Shown: positions 8,177 through 17,687, counted from the first letter of the stretch. The stretch: DNA of 64,000 nucleotides from Listeria rocourtiae FSL F6-920 (GCF_000525975.1 NZ_AODK01000006.1:124001-188000), one strand, 5' to 3'. Numbers and translations are program-made. The notes: generated from the letters alone by a model not told the origin.

Positions 8177-8590
8177 TTAATGATTTTGCTGAAACGCTTT
8201 GTTGAGGGTTTTCGACTGCTTCAACAGAAATAAAATCGTATCATTAATAAATTTAATAACTTCGGGATTCAGAAGCTTACCATCTAGTTCTATGCTGTCT
8301 TCAAAACGAAGGTGTTGTCTAATTTGTTCGAGCTTTTTTGCGATATCTGGATGCTTTTCAATTTCACTCGGCTTGTAATCAGAATCATCTTTTTGACCAA
8401 CAAGATAATCAACAGAAACATCAAATAGCATAGAAATATGGCGCAACATGTCAATGTCAGGCTCGCGAATGCCGTATTCCCAATTACCGTATGTTGATGT
8501 TGCATTTAGACCGAGCCGCCTTGCGGTCTCTGCTTTTGACCAGCCTTTTTGCTCTCTTAAAATGGTTAATCGATGGTTTAACTTTGGCAT
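8177..8590 (-). CDS. XRE-family transcriptional regulator with C-terminal extension
   Basis: A 137-aa DNA-binding protein. Residues 1-60 are a Cro/CI helix-turn-helix (LTILREQKGWSKAETARRLG, then WEYGIREPDIDMLRHIS and the family ending DVSVDYLVGQ). The rest is a charged helical region of unknown role. I place the start at ATG 8588-8590 because AAAGGAG stands eight bases upstream; the GTG three codons earlier touches that site. The short divergent XRE gene at 8741 shares the intergenic region, which suggests cross-regulation, inferred only. No membrane helix or protease domain is seen. Confidence 0.8.
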   Translation of the reverse strand: MPKLNHRLTILREQKGWSKAETARRLGLNATSTYGNWEYGIREPDIDMLRHISMLFDVSVDYLVGQKDDSDYKPSEIEKHPDIAKKLEQIRQHLRFEDSIELDGKLLNPEVIKFINDTILFLLKQSKTLNKAFQQNH

Positions 8591-8740
8591 CTTAATCACT
8601 CCTTTTAGAAGTTATTATATCATAACTTACACAATACAGCTATTTTGTTACACAAAATGAATTATATGAGTTTGACATAAACCATTAGAGTTGATATTAT
8701 TATTTTATAAACACAAATTGAGTAGAATGGAGCGATTCAT

Positions 8741-8956
8741 ATGAAAGCAATTGCAGACAAGAAAATCAATTGGGCGAAAGTAAGAAAGAGAAGAGAATCT
8801 CTAGGTATTTCGCAAGCGTTTATTTCAAGGAAGCTTGGCTATAAGTACAGTTCTGGATACTCTAATCTCGAGAAGGGAATGGTTCGATTAACGGCGGAGA
8901 AAGCGGCAGTTCTAGCAGAGATTTTACGCTGTAAGCAAGAAGATTTTTTCAAATAG
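8741..8956 (+). CDS. small XRE-type helix-turn-helix protein
   Basis: A 71-aa protein consisting almost only of a helix-turn-helix domain: KVRKRRESLGISQAFISRKL (about 15-34), then the SSGYSNLEKGMVRLTAEKAA recognition and following helix, and LAEILRCKQEDFF. The start ATG is preceded by GGAGCG. It diverges from the larger XRE gene and may be an antagonist or partner regulator. Downstream lies the untranslated stretch with a strong terminator (9108-9135). Intact and compact; the regulated genes are not known. Confidence 0.75.
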   Translation: MKAIADKKINWAKVRKRRESLGISQAFISRKLGYKYSSGYSNLEKGMVRLTAEKAAVLAEILRCKQEDFFK

Positions 8957-9135
8957 TCCCCGTCAAATCGTCACAATTTGTTACGCTCAGACTGTAGGAA
9001 AGCTACTTACATGGTGTCCCACAGAATTCCAACGTGCAATAAATGATTAGCTTTTAGGCGAAAGTAAGTACCAGCACGAAGCATACGAATGTTTGTCGAT
9101 ATCTGGGCGTGACGAGTTGTCACGTTTTTTTTTTT
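8957..9135 (+). ncRNA. candidate structured RNA ending in an intrinsic terminator
   Basis: This gene-free stretch has several pairings: a hairpin at 8969-8985 (CGT-c-ACAA with TTGT-t-ACG), GTAG/CTAC around GAAAG near 8994-9007, and a competing TACTTAC (9004-9010) with GTAAGTA (9064-9070). The end is a clear terminator (9108-9124 plus eleven T). CGTCAC at 8969-8974 is complementary to GTGACG in the 5' arm of the terminator, so an antiterminator is possible. I match it to no riboswitch class I know. It may be a 3' UTR of the small XRE gene, an sRNA or an attenuator before the TPR-tig genes. On the minus strand a short frame over about 9006-9100 is open without a start signal. Confidence 0.4.
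9108..9135 (+). terminator. intrinsic terminator
   Basis: CGTGAC-GAGTT-GTCACG followed by eleven T. Confidence 0.9.
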
Positions 9136-9165
9136 GTGTCCAAAAAAATAAAACAAAAAAAAGAA

Positions 9166-9194
9166 TTTCAACTAGACAAAAAATCGTGTAAAAT
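9166..9194 (+). promoter_or_regulatory. promoter of the TPR gene
   Basis: TTTCAA at 9166-9171, 17-bp spacer, TAAAAT at 9189-9194. The -35 is weak; the -10 is good. Confidence 0.4.
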
Positions 9195-9287
9195 AGAGTC
9201 AAATGAAGACGCGAAAAGGAATGTTTAAATAGATTAAAGCGTTATGCATTATAAAAATGGACTTATTCCGTGAGGGGTTTTTATGTT

Positions 9288-10243
9288 ATGAAAGAGTCAG
9301 ATATTATTTTCCCTACTATTGTAAGGCAGTTTCTAAAGAATGGCATCCGGATTCTGAGTGAAGATGAGGAATACACAGTACAGAAATTTTTAGAACAGGC
9401 ATATGTGGAGCAACCGTGCAATGAAGAAGTAGTCTATGCACTTATTAAATTTTACAATGCTAAACAAGCTTTTGAAGAAGCAAAAGAGGTGGGGCAGGCT
9501 TTCTTAATGATGGATGGCTGTAATAAGTCTATACTAGGAGAACTGTCGGCTACTTATTTAGCTGTAAACGAAATGGACACGTACTTTAGTTTGGTGAAAC
9601 AGCATCTAGAAAAAGAGGCACAATTGAATGATTTTGAAACAAATGGAATGCAAGAAGAAAGTAATGTTATTCCGTTTCCCAAAAAAATCAAGCCGAGACG
9701 AAGTATTACGAATTTTTTTTTGAGTGGGGGACATCGGAGCAATTGGAATTTCTTCAACAGGCTCGTTTTCATGATGTTGAACCTTACGTAGAGTCTTTCG
9801 CTTTATTTTTAAAAGATGCTACAACCTCACCGTACGTAAAATCAATGGTTTTTGAACTACTGCAGGAAAAAAAAGTGGATAAGAGTTTTTTAGTGAAGAA
9901 GGTCGGAATGGAAGAGCAGGTAAATCCGAGTGACACCTCGCTTCTGGGTGATGGAGCTTTTATTAAAGAACTAATCGAAAAGTTAGTATGTCGTTGGGAG
10001 CATTCCAACCCAAGCCTTTTAGAACAGCTACAAGCGATTGTGCAACAACACCTTTTTCTCATGTACCCGTTTCAATTTCCGATTACTGATACCGAGCTTT
10101 GGAGCGAAGCGTATAGCAAGTGGTTGTCACAGATGTACGGCGAATTTTGGCGTGATAACCCTGATATAAATCAGCAAGAGCTAATAGAAGCAATCAAATT
10201 TATTGAGAAAATAGAGCAAGCACAGCAAAATTATCTGCTTTAA
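9288..10243 (+). CDS. TPR-like protein, YsoA type (frameshifted)
   Basis: A helical repeat protein of about 318 aa after repair, in the position of Bacillus ysoA directly before tig. The first half shows tetratricopeptide-like helix pairs (for example EEVVYALIKFYNAKQAFEEA and LGELSATYLAVNEMDTYFSL). The frame breaks at nine T (9713-9721); with ten it continues as NFFFEWGTSEQLEFLQQARF into a helical C-terminal half that ends KFIEKIEQAQQNYLL. The start is set at ATG 9288 rather than an upstream GTG because GAGGGG lies at proper distance. Function is not established; the conserved place next to trigger factor suggests a link to protein quality control, which is inference. Confidence 0.75.
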
Positions 10244-10360
10244 CTAGTGGATAGTAGTTTTCAAGTAGATAAGTTTTATGTTATTATGGTGAGTGTGACT
10301 GAAATAAGTATTGAGGAATCAAGACTAATAACCAGTAAATAGATGTATGGAGGGAATACC

Positions 10361-11656
10361 ATGTCAGTAAAGTGGGAAAAAAAAGAAGGTAATGTTGGTA
10401 CATTAACTTTCGAAATCAACCAAGATCAAATTAAAGTAGGGATGGATAAAGCATTCCAGAAAGTTCGTAAAAATCTAAATGTACCAGGCTTTCGTAAAGG
10501 AAAAGTGCCGCGTCAAATTTTCAATCAACGTTTTGGAGAAGAAGCATTGTATCAAGATGCTCTAGATATCATGTTGCCAGAGATTTATGCAGCAGCTGTC
10601 GAAGAATCTGGAATTGATCCAGTAGACAACCCGCAAATCAATGTAGAATCTATGGAAAAAGATGCAGCTTGGGTATTGACAGCAGAAGTAACTGTGAAAC
10701 CTGAAGTGAAATTAGGCGACTATAAAGGTGTCGAAGTCGAAGCACGAGACGCGAAATTAACAGACGAAGAAGTGGATGCTGAACTTAAGAGCATGCAAGA
10801 ACGTCAAGCGGAATTAGTTGTTCGTGAAGATGCACCTGCTGAAGATGGCGATACAGTTGTTCTTGATTTTGAAGGATTTAAAGATGGTGTTGCTTTTGAA
10901 GGTGGACAAGCAGACAATCACTCATTAGAGCTGGGTTCAGGATCATTCATCCCTGGGTTTGAGGAGCAGGTAGTAGGCTTAAAAGCTGGTGAAGAAAAAG
11001 ATATCGAATTAACGTTCCCAGAAGAATATCATGCAGAAGACCTTGCTGGTCAAGACGTTGTATTTAAAATCAAAGTGCATGAAGTAAAAACAAAAGAAGT
11101 TCCAGAACTTGATGATGAGCTTGCAAAAGACATTGACGAAGAAGTGGAAACACTCGTTGAATTAAAAGAAAAAGTAACAAAACGCCTACAGGAAGCAAAA
11201 GAAGAGAGCGTAAAACAAGCGAAACAAAATGATGCAATTGCAAAAGCTGTAGAAAATGCAGAAGTGGAAATTCCGCACGCAATGATTCATCATGAAGCAG
11301 ATCACATGATGAACCATTTTGCGCAAGATTTACAAGCACAAGGCCTAACTCCTGAGCTTTACTATCAATTCACTGGTCAAACAGAAGAAGCGATGCATGC
11401 ACAAATGGAAACAGACGCTGAAAAACGCGTAAAAACAAATCTTGTTCTTGAAGCTATTGCTGAAGCTGAAGGCATTACGCCAGCAGAGGCAGACATTGAG
11501 GAAGAAGTAAAAACGCTTGCTGACAAATACAGCATGGAAGTAGAAGCAGTTCGTGCAGCATTAGGCGATATGAACGAATTGAAATCTGACCTTAAAATCC
11601 GTAAAGCGATTGATCTTTTAGTAGAAAATGCAAAAGAAGTGGAAGCAGCGGAGTAA
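10361..11656 (+). CDS. tig: trigger factor (ribosome-associated chaperone/PPIase)
   Basis: Chaperone that binds at the ribosome exit tunnel (via L23) and shields new chains; also a proline isomerase. All three parts are present in 431 aa: the ribosome-binding N-domain with the signature [15 protein letters not shown] (about residues 39-53), the FKBP-type isomerase domain ([20 protein letters not shown] onward, about 161-246) and a long helical C-domain rich in glutamate and lysine. ATG 10361 is chosen as it follows GGAGGG; an in-frame ATG six codons earlier lacks a site. Codon use is strongly biased, as for a highly expressed gene. A terminator follows at 11693. Confidence 0.97.
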   Translation: MSVKWEKKEGNVGTLTFEINQDQIKVGMDKAFQKVRKNLNVPGFRKGKVPRQIFNQRFGEEALYQDALDIMLPEIYAAAVEESGIDPVDNPQINVESMEKDAAWVLTAEVTVKPEVKLGDYKGVEVEARDAKLTDEEVDAELKSMQERQAELVVREDAPAEDGDTVVLDFEGFKDGVAFEGGQADNHSLELGSGSFIPGFEEQVVGLKAGEEKDIELTFPEEYHAEDLAGQDVVFKIKVHEVKTKEVPELDDELAKDIDEEVETLVELKEKVTKRLQEAKEESVKQAKQNDAIAKAVENAEVEIPHAMIHHEADHMMNHFAQDLQAQGLTPELYYQFTGQTEEAMHAQMETDAEKRVKTNLVLEAIAEAEGITPAEADIEEEVKTLADKYSMEVEAVRAALGDMNELKSDLKIRKAIDLLVENAKEVEAAE

Positions 11657-11692
11657 TTTTAAGAAACAAGACAATTCGCTAGTATGTTTGAG

Positions 11693-11731
11693 AAGGGGCA
11701 TGAGTTTCGACTTGTGCCCTTTGTTTTGTTG
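11693..11731 (+). terminator. terminator of tig
   Basis: AAGGGGCA pairs with TGCCCTT around an 11-nt loop, followed by TTTGTTTTGTT. Confidence 0.65.
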
Positions 11732-11732
11732 C

Positions 11733-11884
11733 GACTCTTACGAAGCGAATTGTGCTGAGATAGAGTCGCAATATGCATGAGAACGAAGAGAGCATGTAAC
11801 CCTCAATAGACTCTTACGAAGCGAATTGTGCTGATTAGCTCCACAACATACACGAAAACATGGCAAGTATGCAATCCGCTCAAT
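11733..11884 (+). repeat. 76-bp tandem duplication in the tig-clpX gap
   Basis: Two copies start with an identical 26-bp block (GACTCTTACGAAGCGAATTG and six more bases) at 11733-11758 and 11809-11834. The following 50 bp in each copy are still alignable but have diverged (CAATATGCATGAGAACG versus CAACATACACGAAAACA). The gap 11657-11991 has no gene; besides the tig terminator and this repeat only the clpX promoter region remains. The role of the repeat is unknown. Confidence 0.7.
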
Positions 11885-11991
11885 GTTTCTTAATAGCATT
11901 TCTCACAAACTAGTGATATGATAAACGGACATAGGCTTGTTTTATAAGACATAGAGCTTATGAAAACACTTAATTAGAAGGGGTGAAAACC

Positions 11992-13251
11992 TTGTTCAAA
12001 TTTAATGACGAAAAAGGAACGTTGAAATGCTCTTTTTGTGGCAAAACACAAGACCAAGTTCGCAAATTAGTTGCAGGACCGGGCGTGTATATTTGTGACG
12101 AGTGCATCGAATTATGTAACGAAATAATTGAAGAAGAATTAAATGTGTCTGAATTTGTAGACTTTGGCGATGTGCCGAAACCTCAAGAGATTCGCCGCAT
12201 TTTAAGCGATTACGTCATCGGTCAAGATCGTGCCAAAAAAGCATTGGCAGTTGCGGTGTATAATCACTATAAGCGTATTAACTCTAACGAAAAATCAGAT
12301 GATGCAGTAGAGTTATCTAAAAGTAATATTTGTCTCATCGGCCCAACTGGTAGTGGTAAAACATTGCTAGCACAGACACTTGCTAGACTTCTGAATGTAC
12401 CGTTTGCAATTGCAGATGCTACGAGTTTGACAGAGGCAGGGTATGTCGGCGAAGATGTCGAGAATATTCTGTTAAAATTGATACAAGCGGCTGATTTTGA
12501 TGTAGAACGCGCTGAAAAAGGTATTATTTACATTGATGAAATCGATAAAGTAGCACGCAAATCAGAGAATCCATCCATTACGCGTGATGTTTCTGGTGAA
12601 GGTGTACAACAAGCATTACTAAAAATTTTAGAAGGAACGGTTGCAAGTGTTCCCCCACAAGGCGGACGTAAGCACCCACATCAGGAATTCATTCAAATTG
12701 ATACAGGGAATATTCTGTTCATCGTTGGTGGTGCTTTTGATGGCGTGGAGCAAATTGTTAAGAATCGCCTTGGTGAAAAGGTTATCGGTTTTGGCACAGA
12801 GAATGAGCAGTTGAAAGAGAATGAAACGTATCTTTCCAAAGTTGTGCCTGAAGATTTATTGAAATTCGGTCTTATTCCTGAATTTATTGGTCGCTTACCT
12901 GTTATTGCAACGCTTGAGCAATTGGATGAAGAGACTCTAATCTCGATTTTAACACAGCCAAAAAACGCTCTTGTGAAGCAGTATCAAAAAATGCTGGAAC
13001 TTGACGATGTAGAGCTTGAGTTTACAGACGAAGCTTTATCTGAGATTTCCAAAGAAGCGATTGCTCGTAAGACTGGAGCACGCGGACTTCGCTCAATTAT
13101 TGAGCATATTATGCTGGAAGTTATGTTTGAGATTCCTTCTCGTGATGATATCAAGAAATGTATCATTACGAAAGAAGCGGTTACCGGTGACGCTGAGCCG
13201 CAGCTACAATTAGAAGATGGTTCTATTATACCAATTAAAACATCAGCTTGA
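11992..13251 (+). CDS. clpX: ATP-dependent protease ATP-binding subunit ClpX
   Basis: AAA+ unfoldase that feeds tagged substrates to ClpP. The 419-aa product has the N-terminal zinc-binding domain (CSFCGKTQ, then CDECIELC), Walker A GPTGSGKT (about residue 118), Walker [10 protein letters not shown], the pore loop GYVGEDVE, the RKH loop and the sensor region [12 protein letters not shown]. An IGF-type loop for ClpP docking is seen (EKVIGFGTE). The start is TTG at 11992 (MFKFNDEKG), which has GAAGGGG eight bases upstream and matches known ClpX N termini; the GTG at 11983 would overlap that site. clpP is not adjacent, as usual in Listeria. Frame intact; a terminator follows. Confidence 0.97.
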   Translation: MFKFNDEKGTLKCSFCGKTQDQVRKLVAGPGVYICDECIELCNEIIEEELNVSEFVDFGDVPKPQEIRRILSDYVIGQDRAKKALAVAVYNHYKRINSNEKSDDAVELSKSNICLIGPTGSGKTLLAQTLARLLNVPFAIADATSLTEAGYVGEDVENILLKLIQAADFDVERAEKGIIYIDEIDKVARKSENPSITRDVSGEGVQQALLKILEGTVASVPPQGGRKHPHQEFIQIDTGNILFIVGGAFDGVEQIVKNRLGEKVIGFGTENEQLKENETYLSKVVPEDLLKFGLIPEFIGRLPVIATLEQLDEETLISILTQPKNALVKQYQKMLELDDVELEFTDEALSEISKEAIARKTGARGLRSIIEHIMLEVMFEIPSRDDIKKCIITKEAVTGDAEPQLQLEDGSIIPIKTSA

Positions 13252-13258
13252 TGGAGTT

Positions 13259-13300
13259 GAAAACGCTAAGTCCAGATTGTGGATTTTAGCGTTTTTCTTT
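13259..13300 (+). terminator. terminator of clpX
   Basis: AAAACGCTAA/TTTAGCGTTTT stem with inner CCA/TGG pairs, then TTTTTCTTTTT. Confidence 0.85.
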
Positions 13301-13456
13301 TTAGGAATTGGGTAAACAGTAGGTAAGATAGAGTTAGTATATTAGAAATAGATTAGAATTACTCGAGCACGGTATATTTTGCTGTTTTTTTTTAAAGTGT
13401 TTCATGCTATACTTTAACTTGTGTTTAGTAGTAATTGTAGAGAGGAACTAGAGGAT

Positions 13457-14058
13457 ATGGATAGTGAGACTAATGAGACTAAAAAAAACTGGTCGTGGCA
13501 AAGGTAAGGCAATATGGGGATGGGTTCAAGTAATCCTTGTGGCTGTAATTCTTTCTATGGCACTTCGCTATTTTGTGATTTCACCAGTTACAGTTTTTGG
13601 AGATTCTATGTACCCAACGTTGCATGATGGAGAGCACTTATTTATTAATAAAGTAACGGGGCCTGATCGATTTGATATCATCGTTTTTCCAGCTCCTGAT
13701 GAGAAGGACACAGAATATATTAAGCGTGTGATTGGTTTGCCAGGAGACACAGTAGAATATAAAGAAGATCAACTGTATATCAATGGTAAAAAAATACGAC
13801 GAACCTTATTTAGATGAGGCAAAGAAAGATTTGACGAATGGTTATTTAACAACACTAAATGATGGTGCACAAGGTAATCCAAACTTCTCGTTAGGAACTA
13901 TTCCAGCGTGTGGTGGAGCGACAAAGGTACCAGAAGGTAAATTATTCGTGCTGGGTGATAATCGTCCAATAAGTAAGGATAGTCGCTATATCGGCTTTAT
14001 TGACGAAGATAAAGTGTTAGGAAAAGTCATTTCATTTGGAAAATCGTTACAAAAATAA
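13457..14058 (+). CDS. type I signal peptidase (frameshifted, first of two)
   Basis: Membrane serine protease that removes signal peptides from secreted proteins. One N-terminal membrane anchor (WVQVILVAVILSMALRYFVI) is followed by the catalytic domain: serine in FGDSMYPTL, lysine in EYIKRVIGLPGD, and the C-terminal GDNRPISKDSR box. Two single-base excesses are likely. At seven A (13788-13794) the frame breaks after LYINGKK and resumes as YDEPYLDEAKK. At eight A (13481-13488) removal of one base allows a start at ATG 13457 (MDSETNETKK) directly after GAGGAT; otherwise a GTG at 13464 is used. Repaired length is 199 aa. It has its own transcription unit ending at 14094-14121. It corresponds to one of the tandem Sip genes of Listeria. 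Confidence 0.88.
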
Positions 14059-14093
14059 GGAATACGGATTTATATCAGTTTTTTGAAAAAAGT

Positions 14094-14121
14094 TTGTGCA
14101 GTATGTGCAAGCTTTTTTTTA
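14094..14121 (+). terminator. terminator between the two signal peptidase genes
   Basis: AAAAAAG-t-TTG pairs with CAA-g-CTTTTTT; a run of eight T ends the structure. Confidence 0.65.
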
Positions 14122-14198
14122 TTTGTTTAGTGTATACTTAGAACTACGAGAATTAAGAAAATGATAAGTCTAGCAAGTGGTTTAGGGGAGATGGCAAT

Positions 14199-14738
14199 TT
14201 GAGTGAAAAGACTTTAAAATTAGTATGGAGCTGGACTTGGGCGATTGTATTAGGTGTATTTTTAACGGTACTAATCCGTTTTTACTTTTTTGTGCCTGTG
14301 ATGGTTGATGGTTCGTCAATGATGCCAACGTTGCATGATGGCGACCGTGTCATTATTAACCGCTTCGGGAATGTGAATCGCTTTGATGTAGTTATTTTTA
14401 AAGAGGATGACCGTGAATATGTGAAGCGAGTTATTGGAGTGCCAGGAGATAAGATAACGTATAAGAATGACGAGTTATTTATCAACGGGGAAAAGCAGGA
14501 AGAGCCCTACCTAGACGAGTATAAGAAGCAATTGGGCAATGCTTTATTGACGGATGATTTTAGTACAGAAGGCGTGCTTCCTGGTGGTGTTGTGCCAAAA
14601 GGAACAGTATTTGTTTTGGGGGACAACCGGCGTGCTAGTAAGGATAGCCGTATTATGGGGCCAATTCCTGAGTCGAAAATACTTGGGACTACCCCAATCT
14701 GCTATTGGCCGCTGGAGCATGCGAAGTTTATACGATAA
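14199..14738 (+). CDS. type I signal peptidase (second of two)
   Basis: A 179-aa intact type I signal peptidase. One membrane anchor at the N terminus (WAIVLGVFLTVLIRFYFFVP), catalytic serine in DGSSMMPTL, lysine in YVKRVIGVPGD and the GDNRRASKDSR box are all seen. The start is TTG at 14199 after GGGGAG. It is a paralogue of the gene before it; L. monocytogenes is known to carry three in this place (SipX, SipY, SipZ), here I find only two. Substrate division between paralogues is known in Listeria but cannot be assigned here. The rbgA gene starts 13 bp after the stop, so these are probably cotranscribed. Confidence 0.95.
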   Translation: MSEKTLKLVWSWTWAIVLGVFLTVLIRFYFFVPVMVDGSSMMPTLHDGDRVIINRFGNVNRFDVVIFKEDDREYVKRVIGVPGDKITYKNDELFINGEKQEEPYLDEYKKQLGNALLTDDFSTEGVLPGGVVPKGTVFVLGDNRRASKDSRIMGPIPESKILGTTPICYWPLEHAKFIR

Positions 14739-14751
14739 AAAGGAGTTTATT

Positions 14752-15645
14752 ATGACAATACAATGGTTTCCGGGTCATATGGCAAAGGCCCGTCGTGAAG
14801 TAACAGAGAAATTGAAATTAGTGGATGTAATTTTTGAACTGGTGGATGCAAGAATTCCTTATTCTTCGTCTAACCCAATGCTAGAAGAGATTATTCACCA
14901 GAAGAAGCGCGTAATCATATTGAATAAAGCAGATACGGCTGATGAGAAAGTGACACAGGAATGGATTGATCATTTTGCTGAGCGTGGGTTGCCAGCAGTT
15001 GCAGTGAATGCGCAAGAAGGTAAAGGAATGCATAAAATCGAGCGAGCTGCTGAGGCTTTGATGGCGGAAAAATTTGAACGTCAGCGTAGCCGTGGCATGA
15101 AACCAAGAGCGATTCGAGCGATGATTTTAGGTATTCCAAATGTCGGAAAATCGACGTTGATTAATCGCCTAGTAAAGAAAAATATCGCAAAAACAGGAAA
15201 TAAACCTGGTGTAACGAAAGCGCAGCAATGGATTAAAGTCGGAAAAACGTTGGAATTACTCGATACGCCTGGGATTTTATGGCCAAAATTTGAAGATCAG
15301 CGTGTGGGCTATAAGCTGGCTTTGACAGGTGCAATTAAAGATGATTTGTTGCATATGGAGGAAGTTGCTGGATTTGGTTTGCGGTTTTTAGAAGAGAATT
15401 ATCCAGAAAAGCTACATAATTGGCTACAAATCGAGGTTTTACCAGAGGAAACAACAGAAGTACTTGCAATGATTGCTGAGCGTCGAGGTATTTTTGATCG
15501 ATATCGTGACCCGGATTATTCGCGGGCAGCTGAACTATTAGTTAGAGAGATGCGACAAGAGAAAATGGGGCGTGTTTCCTTTGATTTTCCAAGTGATTTG
15601 ATAGCGGAGGACGATGCGAATGGCCGAGAAAATAGCGATAATTAA
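14752..15645 (+). CDS. rbgA: ribosome biogenesis GTPase RbgA (YlqF)
   Basis: Circularly permuted GTPase required late in assembly of the 50S subunit. In 297 aa the motifs come in permuted order: G4 NKADTAD (about residue 59), then G1 GIPNVGKST (about 127), G2 within the following loop and G3 DTPGILWP (about 173). The C-terminal part is the helical ANTAR-like domain. ATG 14752 is chosen because AAAGGAG stands before it and the protein begins [16 protein letters not shown], the normal family start. The gene lies between the signal peptidase and rnhB, and its end overlaps rnhB, the same context as in Bacillus and Listeria. Confidence 0.96.
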   Translation: MTIQWFPGHMAKARREVTEKLKLVDVIFELVDARIPYSSSNPMLEEIIHQKKRVIILNKADTADEKVTQEWIDHFAERGLPAVAVNAQEGKGMHKIERAAEALMAEKFERQRSRGMKPRAIRAMILGIPNVGKSTLINRLVKKNIAKTGNKPGVTKAQQWIKVGKTLELLDTPGILWPKFEDQRVGYKLALTGAIKDDLLHMEEVAGFGLRFLEENYPEKLHNWLQIEVLPEETTEVLAMIAERRGIFDRYRDPDYSRAAELLVREMRQEKMGRVSFDFPSDLIAEDDANGRENSDN

Positions 15646-16399
15646 AGAACGATTGAAATCAGTGACATCCGAGTCAGATCCATTTTTTCAATCCTGCCTT
15701 TTGGATGAGCGAAAAGGGGTAGCGAAATTAGTTTCTTCGTTCAGGCGGGAACAGATGAAAAAAGAGGCACTACTGACGCAGCTGGAGGACATGAAGTACT
15801 ATGAAAAAGAAGCGAGAGCTAAGGGGTTTAAGGTAATAGCTGGGGTTGATGAAGTTGGTCGTGGTCCACTCGCTGGACCAGTGGTCGCTGCTGCAGTCAT
15901 TTTACCAGCTGATTTTGATGTTATTGGGGTCAATGATTCCAAACAGTTGAACGAGGCGAAACGTGAGCAATTATTTGAGGATATTTTGGCTAAGGCATTA
16001 GCTATTGGAATAGGTGTTAAGTCTCATGAAATTATTGATGCGGTGAATATTTACGAAGCGACAAAGTTAGCGATGGTTGATGCGATTGATTCGCTAGGGC
16101 TGGTACCTGATTTTTGTTTGATAGATGCGATGCCTTTAAATCATTGTAAACACGAGCTTTCCTTAATAAAAGGAGATAGTAAAAGCGTATCAATTGCAGC
16201 GGCCTCAATCATTGCCAAAGTCACACGCGATAGAATGATGGTGGCGTTTGATTCAGAATTTCCTGGTTACGGTTTTGTAAATAATATGGGGTACGGAACG
16301 AAAGTGCACTTAGAAGGGCTTGCTAAGCAAGGAGTTTGTCCTATTCATCGTTTAACTTTTGCACCAGTGAAAAATATTTTTTTAGCCCATAAAGGGTAG
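15620..16399 (+). CDS. rnhB: ribonuclease HII
   Basis: Endonuclease that cuts the RNA strand of RNA-DNA hybrids and starts removal of misincorporated ribonucleotides. The catalytic domain starts with [20 protein letters not shown] (Asp and Glu of the active site), with further acidic residues in VNDSKQLNE and CLIDAMPLN and the SIIAKVTRD block. A 70-residue N-terminal extension is normal for the Firmicute enzyme. The start is either ATG 15614 or 15620; I take the second because GGAGG at 15606-15610 is then nine bases away. The start lies inside the end of rbgA, so translation is coupled. Product is 259 aa. Confidence 0.95.
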   Translation: MAEKIAIIKERLKSVTSESDPFFQSCLLDERKGVAKLVSSFRREQMKKEALLTQLEDMKYYEKEARAKGFKVIAGVDEVGRGPLAGPVVAAAVILPADFDVIGVNDSKQLNEAKREQLFEDILAKALAIGIGVKSHEIIDAVNIYEATKLAMVDAIDSLGLVPDFCLIDAMPLNHCKHELSLIKGDSKSVSIAAASIIAKVTRDRMMVAFDSEFPGYGFVNNMGYGTKVHLEGLAKQGVCPIHRLTFAPVKNIFLAHKG

Positions 16400-16402
16400 T
16401 TG

Positions 16403-16476
16403 AAAAAGCAGTGGAATAGCTAAGATTATCTTTTCAAATAAGGAGAGATGATTTTGCTGTTTGAAACTGCTTTTTT
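16403..16476 (+). terminator. long-loop terminator after rnhB
   Basis: AAAAGCAGT (16404-16412) pairs with ACTGCTTTT (about 16466-16474) followed by a T-run; the loop is about 50 nt. Confidence 0.45.
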
Positions 16477-16548
16477 CCATTGTTAACACAATTTACAAAA
16501 ACGCAAAGGAGGAATAAGATAGGAGAAACGCAAAGGAGAGGACAGAGC

Positions 16549-17406
16549 ATGAAAAATTGGTTACTGCAGATGAAATATTGTTCAGTGGTGTCTGTTAAAC
16601 AATTAGGCAAGTTATGGCGAGAGCTTCCTAAAGAACAATTGAAAAGAATGGAAGCAGTGGAAATAGCAGAATATTTAGCGTTGCCTGCGCAACAAAGCGA
16701 GCGGTTTAAACGGGAATTTTTTGAATTCTGCTTATCAGACGTATTAGTAGAGCTGGAGCATTATAAAATTCAGCTAGTCTCTATTGAAGACTTGCTCTAC
16801 CCTGAATTGCTACAAGAAATATATGATCCACCACTACTTTTGTTCGCTAAAGGTGACACATCTTTGCTAGCGTCAGAAAAGTTAGCCATTGTAGGAACAC
16901 GAAAGATGACGGATTATGGGAAGCAGATAATTAATCAACTTGTTGCGCCACTGTGTCAAGAATCGTTGACAATTGTTAGCGGATTAGCAGTGGGGATTGA
17001 TGCTGAGTCACACCGTGAAGCTTTGCGCGTTGGAGGAAGAACAATTGCGGTAATTGGTAGTGGCTTTTTACAATTCTACCCTCTTGAAAATAAGCTGTTA
17101 TTTGAAAAAATAGTAAGGAATGACCTTGTATTGAGCGAGTATGCTCCACATATTACGGCACGCAAATGGCATTTTCCAGAACGAAATCGAATTATTAGCG
17201 GTTTATCTTTGGGGACATTAATTGTACAAGCAGAAAAAAGAAGTGGCTCTCTTATCACAGCAGATGCTACCTTGAATCAAAACCGAGAAGTATTTGCAGT
17301 TCCTGGAAGTGTTTTTCAGCCTAGTTCTGCTGGGACGAATAAATTGATTCAAGAAGGAGCAAAGTTAGTAATGGAAGCTTCTGATATAATGGAAGAATTG
17401 TGCTAA
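16549..17406 (+). CDS. dprA: DNA processing protein DprA (Smf)
   Basis: Binds incoming single-stranded DNA in transformation and loads RecA. The 285-aa product has a helical N-domain and the Rossmann-like DprA core: LAIVGTRKMTDYG (about residues 111-123), TIVSGLAVGIDAESHREAL, FPERNRIISGLS and KRSGSLITADATL, ending with GTNKLIQEGAKLV. The start ATG at 16549 is preceded by AAAGGAGAGGA; an upstream AAAGGAGG copy stands in a short duplicated piece (ACGCAAAGGAG at 16501 and 16528). Natural transformation is not routinely seen in Listeria although com genes exist, so this may serve in other recombination. Frame intact. Confidence 0.95.
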   Translation: MKNWLLQMKYCSVVSVKQLGKLWRELPKEQLKRMEAVEIAEYLALPAQQSERFKREFFEFCLSDVLVELEHYKIQLVSIEDLLYPELLQEIYDPPLLLFAKGDTSLLASEKLAIVGTRKMTDYGKQIINQLVAPLCQESLTIVSGLAVGIDAESHREALRVGGRTIAVIGSGFLQFYPLENKLLFEKIVRNDLVLSEYAPHITARKWHFPERNRIISGLSLGTLIVQAEKRSGSLITADATLNQNREVFAVPGSVFQPSSAGTNKLIQEGAKLVMEASDIMEELC

Positions 17407-17525
17407 TTAGGATAAAATTCTACATTTTAAGTGATTAGACTTGCATTTCTCGTGTATTTGATATAAGTTGGCTAGAGAATCATCGTTATTCCACATGTGC
17501 AAAAAAGTAATTGGAATAAAATGAA

Positions 17526-17554
17526 TTGACAAATAGCACAACTAAGGATAACAT
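17526..17554 (+). promoter_or_regulatory. promoter of topA
   Basis: TTGACA at 17526-17531, 17-bp spacer, TAACAT at 17549-17554. The rest of the 281-bp gap before topA shows no other clear feature. Confidence 0.65.
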
Positions 17555-17687
17555 TTACTACTGATTACAAGTTTCGTTATGTAATTAGAGTTGGAGACTA
17601 TTTAAAATCGGAAGCTGATTGTCAGAAAAATACTCTGGCGCGCTCCGCCGTCTTAAATGCGTATCCCAAATTAGGGAGGAATGAACA

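Noticed and set aside
8957-9287. Known riboswitch upstream of the TPR gene
   Set aside because: I compared it in mind with preQ1, lysine, SAM, c-di-GMP, c-di-AMP, THF, fluoride and 6S consensus features and saw none; left as unclassified.
14554-14751. N-terminal extension of rbgA
   Set aside because: It would lie inside the signal peptidase gene in another frame; the family start and ribosome site are at 14752.
16501-16548. Short duplicated ACGCAAAGGAG before dprA as a mobile-element trace
   Set aside because: Too short (11 bp) and best explained as a doubled ribosome-site region.
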